From: Actinoplanes teichomyceticus ATCC 31121
GTDB taxonomy: Bacteria > Actinomycetota > Actinomycetes > Mycobacteriales > Micromonosporaceae
Length of the DNA stretch: 64,000 nt
Direction of reading: 5' to 3'
NCBI RefSeq assembly: GCF_003711105.1
Contig: NZ_CP023865.1
Coordinates: 4,179,001 to 4,243,000, forward strand
Below, one piece after another: positions 15,906 through 25,044 of this stretch (its first letter is position 1; each line of letters opens with the position of its first letter). Position numbers and translations under genes: made by a program. The notes below the pieces were generated by a model. The model saw nothing but the letters and a program-made list of their open reading frames with translations, was not told the DNA's origin and ran no database searches.

Positions 15906-18900
15906 ATGGACGCCGACCATCCCGCCGAGGACCGGGGCAGCCCGGATCCGGTGTCCGCGTTCGCGTCGCGGCTGCGCCGGCTGCAGGCGGACTCGGGTGG
16001 CCCGTCGGTGCGCGACCTGGAAAGACTCACCGCCAAGGTGGCCATGCCGTACACCCGCACCACCATCCAGGACAAGCTGACCGGACGGTCCGCGGTGTCC
16101 TGGGAGTTCGTGGAGGCGTTCGTACGAGCGTGCGCGCTGCACACCGGCACGCGCGCGGAGGTGGACCTGCGGCCGTGGCGCGCCTGGCACGCGGAGATGA
16201 CCCGCGACCTGACCGCCCAGCGTGCCGGGCGACGCCGGTCGGTGAAGGCGGACGTCTGCCCGTACCGAGGGCTGGAGGTGTTCTGCGCCGAGCACGCCGA
16301 GTGGTTCCACGGGCGGACGGCCGCCGTGCAGCACGTGCTGGCGGCGCTGGCCGGGCATCAGCAGGGCGTACTGCTGCTGGGCCCGTCCGGAGCCGGCAAG
16401 TCGTCACTGATCCAGGCCGGTGTGGTGCCCGCACTGGGCGCGGGGCGGCTGCCCGGCAGCGATCGCTGGCTGATCGTGGTGGCCCGGCCGGGCAAGGACC
16501 TGCTGGGCGAGATGGCCCGCGCCGGGCTGCCCGAGGTGCGCGACGAGCCGATCGCCGCGGCGGTCGCGAGCCGGCTGGCCGACCAGCCGGACACGGCACG
16601 ACTGCTGTTGATCATCGACCAGTTCGAGGAGCTGCTGACGCCGCCTCGATCCGCCGCGGAGACCGACTGGGACGGCCACCATGCCGGCCGCCGCGACGAT
16701 GCCCAGCGCCAGGGCATCGAGCAGCTCACCGCGGCGATCGGCACGCCGGGGCTGAGCGTGGTGCTGGTGGTACGGGACGACTTCTACCCCCGGCTGGCCT
16801 CGCAGGCCCCGGCGCTGCTGGACCGGCTGACTGCCGGGCTGATCAACGTGCCGGCGCTGCTGAGCGCGCACGACCTGCAGGACATCATCACCAAACCGGC
16901 GCAGGCGGTCGGTCTGGCGTACCAGGACGGCCTGCCGGAACGGATCGTCTCGGACGTGCTGGCCGCGAACCCGGACGCCGCGCCCGCCCTGCACGCCCCG
17001 GTCACCGTGCTGCCGCTGCTCGAACTGGCACTGCAGCAGCTGTGGCAACGCCGGCAGGGCAGCACCCTGACGCACGAGGCCTATCAGCGCCTCGGCGGCC
17101 TCACCGGAGCCGTGGCCACCTGGTGCGGCGCCGCCGTCGCGCAGCTGCCGGCCGTGCAGCGCTCGGTCGCCCAGCAGATCCTGATCGCGCTGGTCCGTCC
17201 CGCCGACGAGACGCACCACATCCCCGCCATGCGGCAGCAGGCCCCGCTCGCGGCGCTGCGCGAGCTGGCCCGGCCGATCGGCGCGGGCGGCGGGGAATCC
17301 GCCCCCGAGATGGTCGACGAGGTGCTCGCCGTGCTGACCGGCCAGCGGATCGTCACCACCCGCATCGTCGGCGCCGCGCAACCCGACCAGCAGCCCGGCG
17401 TCGACGGGGTCGTGCCGGTGGCCGAGCTGGTGCACGACGCCGTGATCCGCGACTGGACGACCCTGCGGCACTGGGTCGCCCAGGACCAGCGCTTCCAGGA
17501 CTGGCTGCGCCGGGCCGAGGAGCGGCACGTGCGCTGGAGCGACCACCACGACCCCGACGACCTGCTGCACGGCAGCGACCTGGCCGAAGGCGTCAGCTGG
17601 TCGGCCCACCGGCCGCTGCCCCACGACATCGCCGCGTTCCTGCAGACCAGCCGGCGCCACCAGCAGGCCCGGATCCGCCGGGCGCGCCGGTTGAACGCCG
17701 TCCTGGCCGGGTTGCTCGCCATCGCCCTGATGGCCGCCGGTGTCGCGACATGGCAGCGGCGTACCGCGGTGGCCGCCCAACAGGTGGCCCTGTCCCGGCA
17801 GCTGGCCGCGCAGTCGGCGGTCCTGCTGCCCACCAACTCGGAGCTGGCCGATCTGCTCGCCGTGCAGGCCTACCGGATCAGCCCCACCGAGGAAGCCGTC
17901 GCCAGTCTCTACAGCGCGGTCTCGCAGCCCGTCGTCCGGGCGCTGACCGGCCACACCGACACGGTGTCCGAGGTGACCTACAGCCCGGACAGACGGCACC
18001 TGGCCACCGCCGGCCACGACCGGACCGTACGGGTCTGGGACCTGGACACCGGCGGGTCACGCACGCTGAGCGGCCACAGCGACGCGGTGTCCGCGGTCAG
18101 CTACCGCCCGGACGGACGGCAGCTGGCCAGCGCCGGCCGCGACCGGAGCGTGCGGATCTGGGAGCTGGACACCGGCGCGTCACGCGCCCTCACCGGCCAC
18201 ACCGGCGAGGTCTCCGCGGTGGCCTACCACCCGGACGGGCGGCAGGTCGCCAGCGCCGGCCGGGACAAGACGGTACGGCTATGGGACCTGGGCACCGGCA
18301 CGTCGCGCACCCTGACCGGGCACACCGACGGGGTCTCCGCGGTGGCCTACAGCCCGGACGGGCGGCACCTGGCCACCGCCGGCCACGACAGGACCGTACG
18401 ACTCTGGGACCTGGGCACCGGCAAGCCGCGCACCCTGACCGGGCACACCGGCGCCGTCTCCGCGGTGGCCTACCACCCGGACGGACGGCACCTGGCCACC
18501 GCCGGCCACGACAGGACCGTACGACTCTGGGACCTCGGCACCGGCAAGCCGCGCACCCTGACCGGACACACCGACGCCATCCTCACCGTCGCCTACAGCC
18601 CGGACGGCCGGCACCTGGCCAGCGCCGGCCGCGACCGGACCGTGCGGGCCTGGAACGTCGACGCGGGCACGTCGCGCGCACTGACCGGCCACACCAACTG
18701 GGTCTTCACGGTGGCCTACAGCCCGGACGGGCGCCAGGTCGCCAGCGCCGGCGGCGACGAGACGGTACGGCTCTGGGACCTCGACACCACGCAGTCACGC
18801 ACCCTGTCCGGGCACACCGACGCGGCCTCCGCGGTGGCGTACAGCGCGGACGGACGGCACCTGGCCAGCGCCGGCCGCGACCGGACCGTGCGGGCCTGGG

Positions 18901-19778
18901 ACCTCGACACCGGCACGTCGCGCACGCTGACCGGCCACACCGACGCGGTGTTCGCGGTGGCGTACCGCCCGGACGGGCACCAACTGGCCAGTACCGGCCG
19001 CGACGGCACGGTGCGGGTCTGGGACCTCGACACCGGCGCGACCCGCACCCTGACCGGGCACACCGGCGCGGCTTACACGGTGGTGTACAGCCCGGACGGG
19101 CGGCAGGTGGCCACCGCCGGGCGCGACCGGACCGTACGGCTCTGGGATCTGGACACCGGCACCTCACGCGCCCTCACCGGCCACACCGACCGGGCCTCCG
19201 CGGCGGCCTACCGCCCGGACGGCCACCAGCTGGCCAGCGGCGGCCGCGACAGGACGGTACGGCTCTGGGACCTCGACACCGGCACGACCCGCACCCTGAC
19301 CGGCCACACCGACGGGGTGTCCGCGGTGACGTACCGTCCGGACGGCCACCAGCTGGCCAGCGCCGGCCGCGACAAGACGGTACGGCTCTGGGACCTCGAC
19401 ACCGGCACGACCCGCACCCTGACCGGCCACACCGCCGAGGTGTTCACGGTGGCGTACAGCCCGGACCGGCGGCACCTGGCCACCGCCGGCCGGGACAAGA
19501 CGGTACGGGTCTGGGACCTCGAGACCGGCGCGTACCGCACGCTGACCGGCCACACCGACGCGGTCGCCGAGGTGACCTACAGCCCGGACGGGCATCACCT
19601 GGCCAGCGCGAGCTGGGACGGCACCGTACGGGTCTGGGCGAACGTCGGCTTGACGCTGACCGCGGCGATCGACCTGATCTGCCGCAATCTCGGCCGCGAT
19701 CTCACCCCGGCCGAACGCGGGACGTACCTGCCGTCGGCCGGCTCCGCCCCGCCGGCCTGCCCCGCGCCGGACGGTTGA
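15906..19778 (+). CDS. STAND ATPase with XRE-like N terminus, one membrane segment and 14 WD40 repeats
   Basis: 1290 residues from ATG 15906 (GTG 15903 is also possible; GGAG lies upstream). Residues 1-110 resemble the helix-turn-helix region often placed before STAND ATPases (SVRDLERLTAKVAMPYTRTT). The novel STAND NTPase follows, with Walker A LLLGPSGAGKSS and Walker B LLLIIDQFEELL. A single hydrophobic segment (LNAVLAGLLAIALMAAGVAT, about 600) precedes the WD40 region, which contains 14 copies of a 41-residue unit (LTGHTDxVSxVAYSPDGxx... TVRLWDLDTG), enough for two seven-bladed propellers. Such proteins are thought to sense a ligand through the repeats and signal through the NTPase; ligand and output are unknown. 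It ends 25 bp from the convergent XRE gene. Confidence 0.88.
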   Translation: MDADHPAEDRGSPDPVSAFASRLRRLQADSGGPSVRDLERLTAKVAMPYTRTTIQDKLTGRSAVSWEFVEAFVRACALHTGTRAEVDLRPWRAWHAEMTRDLTAQRAGRRRSVKADVCPYRGLEVFCAEHAEWFHGRTAAVQHVLAALAGHQQGVLLLGPSGAGKSSLIQAGVVPALGAGRLPGSDRWLIVVARPGKDLLGEMARAGLPEVRDEPIAAAVASRLADQPDTARLLLIIDQFEELLTPPRSAAETDWDGHHAGRRDDAQRQGIEQLTAAIGTPGLSVVLVVRDDFYPRLASQAPALLDRLTAGLINVPALLSAHDLQDIITKPAQAVGLAYQDGLPERIVSDVLAANPDAAPALHAPVTVLPLLELALQQLWQRRQGSTLTHEAYQRLGGLTGAVATWCGAAVAQLPAVQRSVAQQILIALVRPADETHHIPAMRQQAPLAALRELARPIGAGGGESAPEMVDEVLAVLTGQRIVTTRIVGAAQPDQQPGVDGVVPVAELVHDAVIRDWTTLRHWVAQDQRFQDWLRRAEERHVRWSDHHDPDDLLHGSDLAEGVSWSAHRPLPHDIAAFLQTSRRHQQARIRRARRLNAVLAGLLAIALMAAGVATWQRRTAVAAQQVALSRQLAAQSAVLLPTNSELADLLAVQAYRISPTEEAVASLYSAVSQPVVRALTGHTDTVSEVTYSPDRRHLATAGHDRTVRVWDLDTGGSRTLSGHSDAVSAVSYRPDGRQLASAGRDRSVRIWELDTGASRALTGHTGEVSAVAYHPDGRQVASAGRDKTVRLWDLGTGTSRTLTGHTDGVSAVAYSPDGRHLATAGHDRTVRLWDLGTGKPRTLTGHTGAVSAVAYHPDGRHLATAGHDRTVRLWDLGTGKPRTLTGHTDAILTVAYSPDGRHLASAGRDRTVRAWNVDAGTSRALTGHTNWVFTVAYSPDGRQVASAGGDETVRLWDLDTTQSRTLSGHTDAASAVAYSADGRHLASAGRDRTVRAWDLDTGTSRTLTGHTDAVFAVAYRPDGHQLASTGRDGTVRVWDLDTGATRTLTGHTGAAYTVVYSPDGRQVATAGRDRTVRLWDLDTGTSRALTGHTDRASAAAYRPDGHQLASGGRDRTVRLWDLDTGTTRTLTGHTDGVSAVTYRPDGHQLASAGRDKTVRLWDLDTGTTRTLTGHTAEVFTVAYSPDRRHLATAGRDKTVRVWDLETGAYRTLTGHTDAVAEVTYSPDGHHLASASWDGTVRVWANVGLTLTAAIDLICRNLGRDLTPAERGTYLPSAGSAPPACPAPDG
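17938..19644 (+). repeat. 14 tandem 123-bp WD40-coding repeats
   Basis: Fourteen in-frame copies of a 123-bp unit with no length variation. Several are nearly identical over long stretches (for example the copies around 18360-18440 and 18480-18560). Synonymous sites are also shared, so the array has been homogenised recently by unequal crossing-over or gene conversion. Confidence 0.9.
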
Positions 19779-19803
19779 GGTCCCGGCCCGGCGCGGCGGC
19801 GGA

Positions 19804-20676
19804 TCACCCGCAGCGGCGCAGGGTCTGCTCCAGGATGCGCCGGGTGTCCTCCGGCTTGCAGGCCACGATCCCGATCTCGCTCCAGGCGATCCGGTACGGC
19901 TCCGACTTGGCGACGTCCTCGATGAACAGGGCGTCGTCGAGCTGCTCCAGGTAGACCACCTCGGACAGGCGCGCGCTGCGCAGGCGCAGGATGGAGAAGG
20001 AGTTGCTCCGGGCGGCGCAGGCGCCACGCTTGACGATCTGGATCCTGACGTGCGGCAGATCGGTGGCTCTGATCAGGAAGTCGAGCTGCCGGCGCATGAC
20101 GGCCGGATCGTCGAGACCGTCCTCCAGCGCCGCGTTGTCGATGATCGCCCAGATCTGCGAGGCGCGCCGCCGCAGGATGCTGGCCTGCCGTCGCATCCGC
20201 ACGTCCACGCGCCGCTGGATGTCCTCCTCGTCGGTGTAGCGATCACGGATGGTGGCCTCGGCGTACTCGCGGGTCTGCAGCAGTCCCGGGATGAACCGGT
20301 TCTCATAGGTGTAGATGTACTGGGCGACCGACTCCAGCAGCAGATAGGAGCGGTACCACTCGGCGAGGGAATTGCTGTAGGGCGCCCACCACGGCTTCTC
20401 GTTGAGCCGGGCGTTCAGGCTCAGCAGCGCCGCACGCTCACGGGCGTCGTGCATGCGGTAGTACGTCAGAAGGGTGTCGAGATCGGCGTCCTTGAACGGG
20501 ACCTGTCCCAGCTCCAGCCGGGACACCTTGGCCGGGTGACACCGGAGATGCTTGGCGGCGTCCTCCCGGCTGATGCCGCATTCTTCCCGAAGGATGCGCA
20601 GCTGGCGGCCGAGCATCGCGAGCGCCGTGCTCGGGCGCCCCCGGCCTTCTGACGCCTGAGCCTCGGTGGATGGCAC
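19804..20676 (-). CDS. XRE-family transcriptional regulator with DUF5753 domain
   Basis: 290 residues from GTG 20676, with GGAGAG seven bases upstream; the frame is open to 20748 but nothing there looks like a start. The N-terminal helix-turn-helix reads LGRQLRILREECGISREDAAKHLRCHPAKVSRLE. The rest is a DUF5753 domain, with the hallmark YIYTYENRFIPGLLQTREYAEA segment and ... SEVVYLEQLDDALFIED. These regulators are numerous in actinomycetes and commonly work with a small DUF397 protein; no DUF397 gene is seen alongside. Target genes are unknown. Confidence 0.88.
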   Translation of the reverse strand: MPSTEAQASEGRGRPSTALAMLGRQLRILREECGISREDAAKHLRCHPAKVSRLELGQVPFKDADLDTLLTYYRMHDARERAALLSLNARLNEKPWWAPYSNSLAEWYRSYLLLESVAQYIYTYENRFIPGLLQTREYAEATIRDRYTDEEDIQRRVDVRMRRQASILRRRASQIWAIIDNAALEDGLDDPAVMRRQLDFLIRATDLPHVRIQIVKRGACAARSNSFSILRLRSARLSEVVYLEQLDDALFIEDVAKSEPYRIAWSEIGIVACKPEDTRRILEQTLRRCG

Positions 20677-20761
20677 TTCACACTCTCCGGTGACGTGTTT
20701 GCGGGGGTCCTGCTGGTGGGCGACGGGTGTGTCGACGGCGAAGATCATCGGTGGGTCCGCC

Positions 20762-21061
20762 TCAGCGCCGGGCCGAGCGGCCGGGCAGGAGGCGATGCGC
20801 CAGCCTGCTGGACAGGGCGACGCAGGCCGTGCCGGCGATCGTCGCGAGGTGGGGTTGGCCGAACACGGCGGCCGCCAGGGAGAAGCCCATCAGCAGGACG
20901 GCGACCGTGAGCACGAGGGCAGCTCTGTGGTCACGGGCGCCGGCCGGCGGCGGGACGGGGACGTCGGGTCCGCTTCGGCGTTGACCTTCTCGGTTTCGCA
21001 CGAGGCGTATCGTCCATGCGGCGACCACAGTGGGCAAGTGCCTATGCACTTGTGCATGCAC
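20762..21061 (-). CDS. Small putative membrane protein
   Basis: 99 residues if it starts at ATG 21061. A hydrophobic pair of segments (RAALVLTVAVLLMGFSLAAAVFG and HLATIAGTACVALSS) follows a polar, Pro-rich N terminus and is closed by a basic tail (HRLLPGRSARR). It lies 85 bp upstream of the DUF5753 regulator on the same strand, so it may be co-transcribed with it. No family recognised; the start is uncertain. Confidence 0.45.
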   Translation of the reverse strand: MHAQVHRHLPTVVAAWTIRLVRNREGQRRSGPDVPVPPPAGARDHRAALVLTVAVLLMGFSLAAAVFGQPHLATIAGTACVALSSRLAHRLLPGRSARR

Positions 21062-21249
21062 GTGCAGATGCAGCGCGCACGACTCGGCGCCAGGTCCGGC
21101 ACCAGCGCGGCGGACGTCGCGCCATCGCCGTCCGACAACCGACGCCGGGCAGGCGCGTCACCCGCACGAGGGACCACTTCGGCCCGGAGATCCGCGGCGG
21201 GCCCGGCGGCGCCCGGGACCGGCACGTCGCGCGGTCCCGGCGCGGGACC

Positions 21250-21440
21250 GGATGGGCCGGCGCGGTCCCCGCGCGGGGCCGGATGGGCCGGCGCGGTCCC
21301 GGCGCGGGGCCGGATGGGCCGGCGCGGTCCCCGCGCGGGGCCGGATGGGCCGGCGCGGTCCCCGCGCGGGGCCGGATGGGCCGGCGCGGTCCCCGCGCGG
21401 GGCCGGATGGGCCGGCGCGGTCCCCGCGCGGGGCCGGATG
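21250..21440. repeat. 31-bp minisatellite, about six copies
   Basis: GGATGG recurs at 21250, 21281, 21312, 21343, 21374, 21405 and 21436, exactly 31 bp apart. Each unit contains the 12-bp palindrome CCCCGCGCGGGG (the second unit carries a C to G change). The array ends about 25 bp before the IS element. All three frames are open through it, giving false long open frames. The rest of the 21062-21466 gap shows nothing else. Confidence 0.92.
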
Positions 21441-21466
21441 GATGATCCGGGGGCGGCGAGGGCTAG

Positions 21467-22499
21467 GCCGCGTTTCGTAAGTGCGGGCGAGGTGTGACGT
21501 GTCCCGGCGTGGCGGTTGTCGATACGAAGTGAGGTCTCCGGTAAACGGGTTAGCGACCAAGCAAACCTGAACCACCGGAGACCTCGTGCCCAGGGTAGCG
21601 GCAGCGAGGCGACACGATCTCACCGACGTTCAGTGGGCGGTGCTGGAACCTGCGCTGCCTGCGGAGCCACGGCGAGGCCGTCCGCCGCGATGGACGAAAC
21701 GGCAGATCATCGATGGGATCCGGTGGCGGGTCCGGGCGGGAACACCGTGGCGGGACGTGCCCGAGGTGTACGCACCCTGGCAGACGTTGTATCGCTGGTT
21801 CCGGCGCTGGCAGCGCGACGGGACGTGGGCGAAGATCCTGGCCCGGCTCCAGACCCGGGCCGACGCCGCCGGTGACATCGAGTGGGCGGTGAGCGTCGAT
21901 TCCACGATCAGCCGTGCCCATCAGCATGCCGCGGGTGCCCGTCGTGATGGTGACCTGCAGAAGGAACCGCCGGGTGGGGTGTTCGCCGAACCCGGCGATC
22001 ATGCTCTGGGCAGGTCCCGGGGCGGGTTCACCACCAAGACCCATCTGGCCTGTGAGCAGGGTCGTAAGACGCTGTCGACGGTGATCACCGCTGGTCAGCG
22101 GGGTGACAGCCCGCAGTTCATCAAGGTCCTGGAACGCATCAAGGTCTATCGGGTCGGTGGTGGCCGGCCCCGTACCCGGCCGGATCTGGTCCTGGCGGAC
22201 AAGGCGTACACCAGCCGGGGCAATCGCGGGTACGCCCGCCGCCGCAGGATCAGGGTGTGCATCCCGAGCAAGGCCGACCAGGACGCCTACCGCAAGGCCA
22301 AAGGCTCCAAGGGCGGGCGTCCTCCGGCGTTCGACCCGGTCGTGTACCGGCAGCGTCACGCCGTGGAATGCGGCATCAACCAGCTCAAACAGAACCGGGC
22401 GATGGCCACCCGGTACGACAAGCTTGCCGTCCGCTTCGAAGCCACCGTCACCATCGCCGTCATCAACCAATGGCTCTGATGACCTTTACGAAACGCGGC
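21467..22499 (+). mobile_element. IS5-family insertion sequence, intact
   Basis: A 1033-bp element bounded by perfect 14-bp inverted repeats, GCCGCGTTTCGTAA at 21467-21480 and its complement at 22486-22499. CTAG flanks both ends (21463-21466 and 22500-22503), read as a 4-bp target duplication. One intact transposase gene fills it. Because CTAG is palindromic the exact border could shift by a few bases. Confidence 0.9.
21586..22479 (+). CDS. IS5-family transposase (DDE)
   Basis: 297 residues from GTG 21586 with GGAG about seven bases upstream. The N-terminal DUF4096-like part ([14 protein letters not shown], then [20 protein letters not shown]) precedes the DDE core: Asp in WAVSVDST, Asp in LVLADKAY and Glu in [15 protein letters not shown] with the family Y-(2)-R-(3)-E-(6)-K-like spacing. 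It is one uninterrupted frame, so no programmed frameshift is needed and the element may still move. Confidence 0.92.
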   Translation: MPRVAAARRHDLTDVQWAVLEPALPAEPRRGRPPRWTKRQIIDGIRWRVRAGTPWRDVPEVYAPWQTLYRWFRRWQRDGTWAKILARLQTRADAAGDIEWAVSVDSTISRAHQHAAGARRDGDLQKEPPGGVFAEPGDHALGRSRGGFTTKTHLACEQGRKTLSTVITAGQRGDSPQFIKVLERIKVYRVGGGRPRTRPDLVLADKAYTSRGNRGYARRRRIRVCIPSKADQDAYRKAKGSKGGRPPAFDPVVYRQRHAVECGINQLKQNRAMATRYDKLAVRFEATVTIAVINQWL

Positions 22500-22934
22500 C
22501 TAGCGCCGGGGGCACCCGCGGGGCAGTCCGATGAGCAGCGCCGCGCCGACGGTCAGGTGCATACCGACCAGCGCCAGCCTGCTGCCGGCGTCGACGCCGC
22601 TGCCCAGCGGACCGGCCAGGGAGAGCAGCAGCACGAGCAGGCCGATCATCCGGAACGTCCGGGCGGGCCGCCGGGTGTGCCGCTCCAGCAGGGCGAGCAG
22701 GCCCCAGGCGACCAGCCCCGCGGCCAGCGCGGCCGGCACGACCGCGGCCGGACCGATCTGCTCGACGCCGCCGCCGCGGCGGACGGTCGGGTCGGCGCCG
22801 GCCAGCGGGCCGTTGACCGCCCAGATCAGCAGGGCGCCGGCCGCTGCGGCGGCGACGGTGAGCGCGCGGCCGGCGCGCCGCCGGATGGTGGGGTGGGTGC
22901 TGGTGGGCTCGGCGAGGTGCTTGTCGTTCGTCAT
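22500..22934 (-). CDS. DUF6069 family membrane protein
   Basis: 144 residues with four hydrophobic segments (ALTVAAAAAGALLIWAVNGPL; AAVVPAALAAGLVAWGLLALL; FRMIGLLVLLLSLAGPLG; LALVGMHLTVGAALLIGLP), the pattern of DUF6069 proteins. The stop TAG (22502-22500) lies inside the CTAG target site of the IS element, so the insertion left the reading frame complete while removing its original downstream sequence by 1 kb. Function unknown. Confidence 0.82.
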   Translation of the reverse strand: MTNDKHLAEPTSTHPTIRRRAGRALTVAAAAAGALLIWAVNGPLAGADPTVRRGGGVEQIGPAAVVPAALAAGLVAWGLLALLERHTRRPARTFRMIGLLVLLLSLAGPLGSGVDAGSRLALVGMHLTVGAALLIGLPRGCPRR

Positions 22935-23065
22935 GCCGACGAGCGTCCCGGCCCGGACCGGTACGCCACATCGGACCGCCGGCCGCGCGCCCGCTCACTT
23001 CCGCACCGGCGGCCTACCACTTTCGATGGTGTCGCCGCCGGTGACCCGCCGGTTAGCCTCGCCCG

Positions 23066-24232
23066 ATGACGAGCCTCCTCACCCGGCGGGCCGGCGGCCA
23101 CGGTCCCGGCGCCGGCGCGGTCGCGGCGATGCTGGGCATCTGCGGGCCGCTGATCGCGGCCACCGTGCTGGGCTGGTGGAGCGGCCGCCCGCCCGGGCCG
23201 CCGCTCGCCCTGGACGTCGTCGCCGGGCTCCTGAGCTGGCTGCTCACGCCGCTGCTGCTGTGGCGGCCGGGCGCCACCACGGCGGTGCTGTCCGCGCTGG
23301 CCGCGGTGTCCCCGGCGGCCACCCCGGCCGCCACGACCGGTGCGCTGCAGGTGGCGCGGCGCCGCCGCTTCCCGCTCGCGATCGCGGTGACCGCCGGCGG
23401 GATCGGGGCGCACGCGGTCCAGGGCGCCTGGCGCTCCAACGGCGGCATGTCGTACGGGTGGTGGCTGGTCCTGATCACCGTCGGGTACGGCGCGCTGCTC
23501 GGCTGGGGCGCGTGGGCGCAGGCCCGGCAGGCGCTGATCCACTCGCTGCGCGAGCGGGCCCGCCGCGCCGAGGCGGAGCAGGGCCGGCGGGTCGCCGAGG
23601 CCCGGATGCTGGAACGCCGCAAGATCGCTCACGAGATGCACGACGTGCTCGCGCACCGGCTGTCGCTGCTGGCGACGTTCGCCGGCGCGATGGAGTACCG
23701 CCCGGACTCCTCGCCGGAGCAGATGTCGCGGGCCGCCGGCGTGGTCCGCGACGGCGTGCACCAGGCGCTGGAGGAGCTGCGCGAGGTCATCTCGCTGCTG
23801 CGCGACGACGGGCCGCCGGACGACGAGACGGTCCGCCCGCAGCCGGTGCTCACCGACGTCCCGCGCCTGGTCGAGGAGTCCCGCGGGGCCGGCGTCGAGG
23901 TGCTGCTGCGCGAGACGGTGGACCGGCCCGGCGAGGCGCCGCCGGCGGTGGCCCGCACCGCGTACCGGGTCATCCAGGAGGGCCTGACCAACGCCCGCAA
24001 ACACGCGACCGGGCGGCCGGTGCACGTCGAGGTGCGCGGTGGTCCCGGCGCCGGGCTGGAGATCTGCGTACGCAACCGGCTCGCCCCGCCCGGCGCCACG
24101 CCGCCCGCCTGGTCCGGCGGGGCCGGACTGGTCGGGCTCACCGAACGGGTGCGCCTGGCCGGCGGGCGGCTCGACCACGAGTCGGCCGGCGGCGAGTTCC
24201 GGTTACGCGCGTCGATACCATGGCCGGCATGA
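23066..24232 (+). CDS. Sensor histidine kinase (NarL/DesK type)
   Basis: 388 residues. The N-terminal half has about five hydrophobic segments forming a membrane sensor with little extracellular loop. The HisKA_3 phosphoacceptor is ERRKIAHEMHDVLAHRLSLLATFAG (His in AHEMHD), and the C-terminal ATPase domain has RVIQEGLTNARKHATG and GGAGLVGLTERVRLAGG. It autophosphorylates and passes phosphate to the response regulator encoded next, whose start overlaps its stop (ATGA). The signal is unknown. Membrane. Confidence 0.93.
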   Translation: MTSLLTRRAGGHGPGAGAVAAMLGICGPLIAATVLGWWSGRPPGPPLALDVVAGLLSWLLTPLLLWRPGATTAVLSALAAVSPAATPAATTGALQVARRRRFPLAIAVTAGGIGAHAVQGAWRSNGGMSYGWWLVLITVGYGALLGWGAWAQARQALIHSLRERARRAEAEQGRRVAEARMLERRKIAHEMHDVLAHRLSLLATFAGAMEYRPDSSPEQMSRAAGVVRDGVHQALEELREVISLLRDDGPPDDETVRPQPVLTDVPRLVEESRGAGVEVLLRETVDRPGEAPPAVARTAYRVIQEGLTNARKHATGRPVHVEVRGGPGAGLEICVRNRLAPPGATPPAWSGGAGLVGLTERVRLAGGRLDHESAGGEFRLRASIPWPA

Positions 24233-24882
24233 ACCCGCCGGTGCGCGTGCTCGTGGTCGACGACGACGCGCTGGTACGCGCCGGGCTGACCATGATGCTC
24301 GACGGCGCCCCGGGCATCGCCGTGGTGGGTGAGGCCGCCGACGGCGCCGACGCGCCGGCCGCGGTCGACGCGCACGCCCCCGACGTCGTACTGATGGACC
24401 TGCGCATGCCGCGCGTCGACGGGATCACCGCGACCCGGCGCCTGCGGGCCCGGCCACGCCCGCCCGAGATCATCGTGCTGACCACGTTCGACACCGACGA
24501 GAACATCCTGCACGCGCTACGCGCCGGGGCCAGCGGCTTCCTGCTCAAGGACACTCCACCGGCCCGGATCGCCGAGGCGGTCCGCCAGGTCGCCGCCGGT
24601 GAGCCGATCCTGTCGCCGCGGATCACCCGCCGGCTGATGGACCGGGTCGCGGCGCAGGCCGGCGCGTACGCCCGGGCCCGCGCCAGGCTGGCGACGCTGA
24701 GCCCGCGCGAGCAGGACGTGGTGGCCGCGATCGGCCAGGGCCGCGCCAACACCGACATCGCCGCGACCCTGGACATGACCCTGGCCACCGTGAAGACGCA
24801 CGTGTCGCACATCCTCACCAAACTGGACCTCGACAACCGTACCCAGATCGCGCTGCTCGCCCACGACGCCGGCCTGGTCTGA
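24229..24882 (+). CDS. LuxR/NarL-family response regulator
   Basis: 217 residues. The receiver domain has the acidic pair VVDDD, phosphoacceptor Asp in DVVLMDLRMP, Thr in VLTTFDTDE and Lys in FLLKDTP. The C-terminal LuxR-type helix-turn-helix reads LSPREQDVVAAIGQGRANTDIAATLDMTLATVKTHVSHIL. The ATG at 24229 overlaps the kinase stop; an ATG nine bases earlier is also in frame. It forms the cognate pair with the kinase; targets cannot be read from the sequence. Confidence 0.94.
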   Translation: MNPPVRVLVVDDDALVRAGLTMMLDGAPGIAVVGEAADGADAPAAVDAHAPDVVLMDLRMPRVDGITATRRLRARPRPPEIIVLTTFDTDENILHALRAGASGFLLKDTPPARIAEAVRQVAAGEPILSPRITRRLMDRVAAQAGAYARARARLATLSPREQDVVAAIGQGRANTDIAATLDMTLATVKTHVSHILTKLDLDNRTQIALLAHDAGLV

Positions 24883-25044
24883 GCCCGCGGCGACACCGCG
24901 CCGACGAGCCCGGCCCGGGCACCAGGGGTGCGCCGGTTCGCCGCCGGGAAAATCGGTTGACGGCGCCGATACTCTGATCCTCCGTACCGCACGGCGGTCC
25001 GTGCGGTCGGGAGGGGCCCTGCCCTCTGGACCCCGGCAGCCGCC

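Noticed and set aside
24950..25010. TTGACG at about 24957 as a promoter for the Tet-type pseudogene
   Set aside because: No -10-like hexamer at the right distance.
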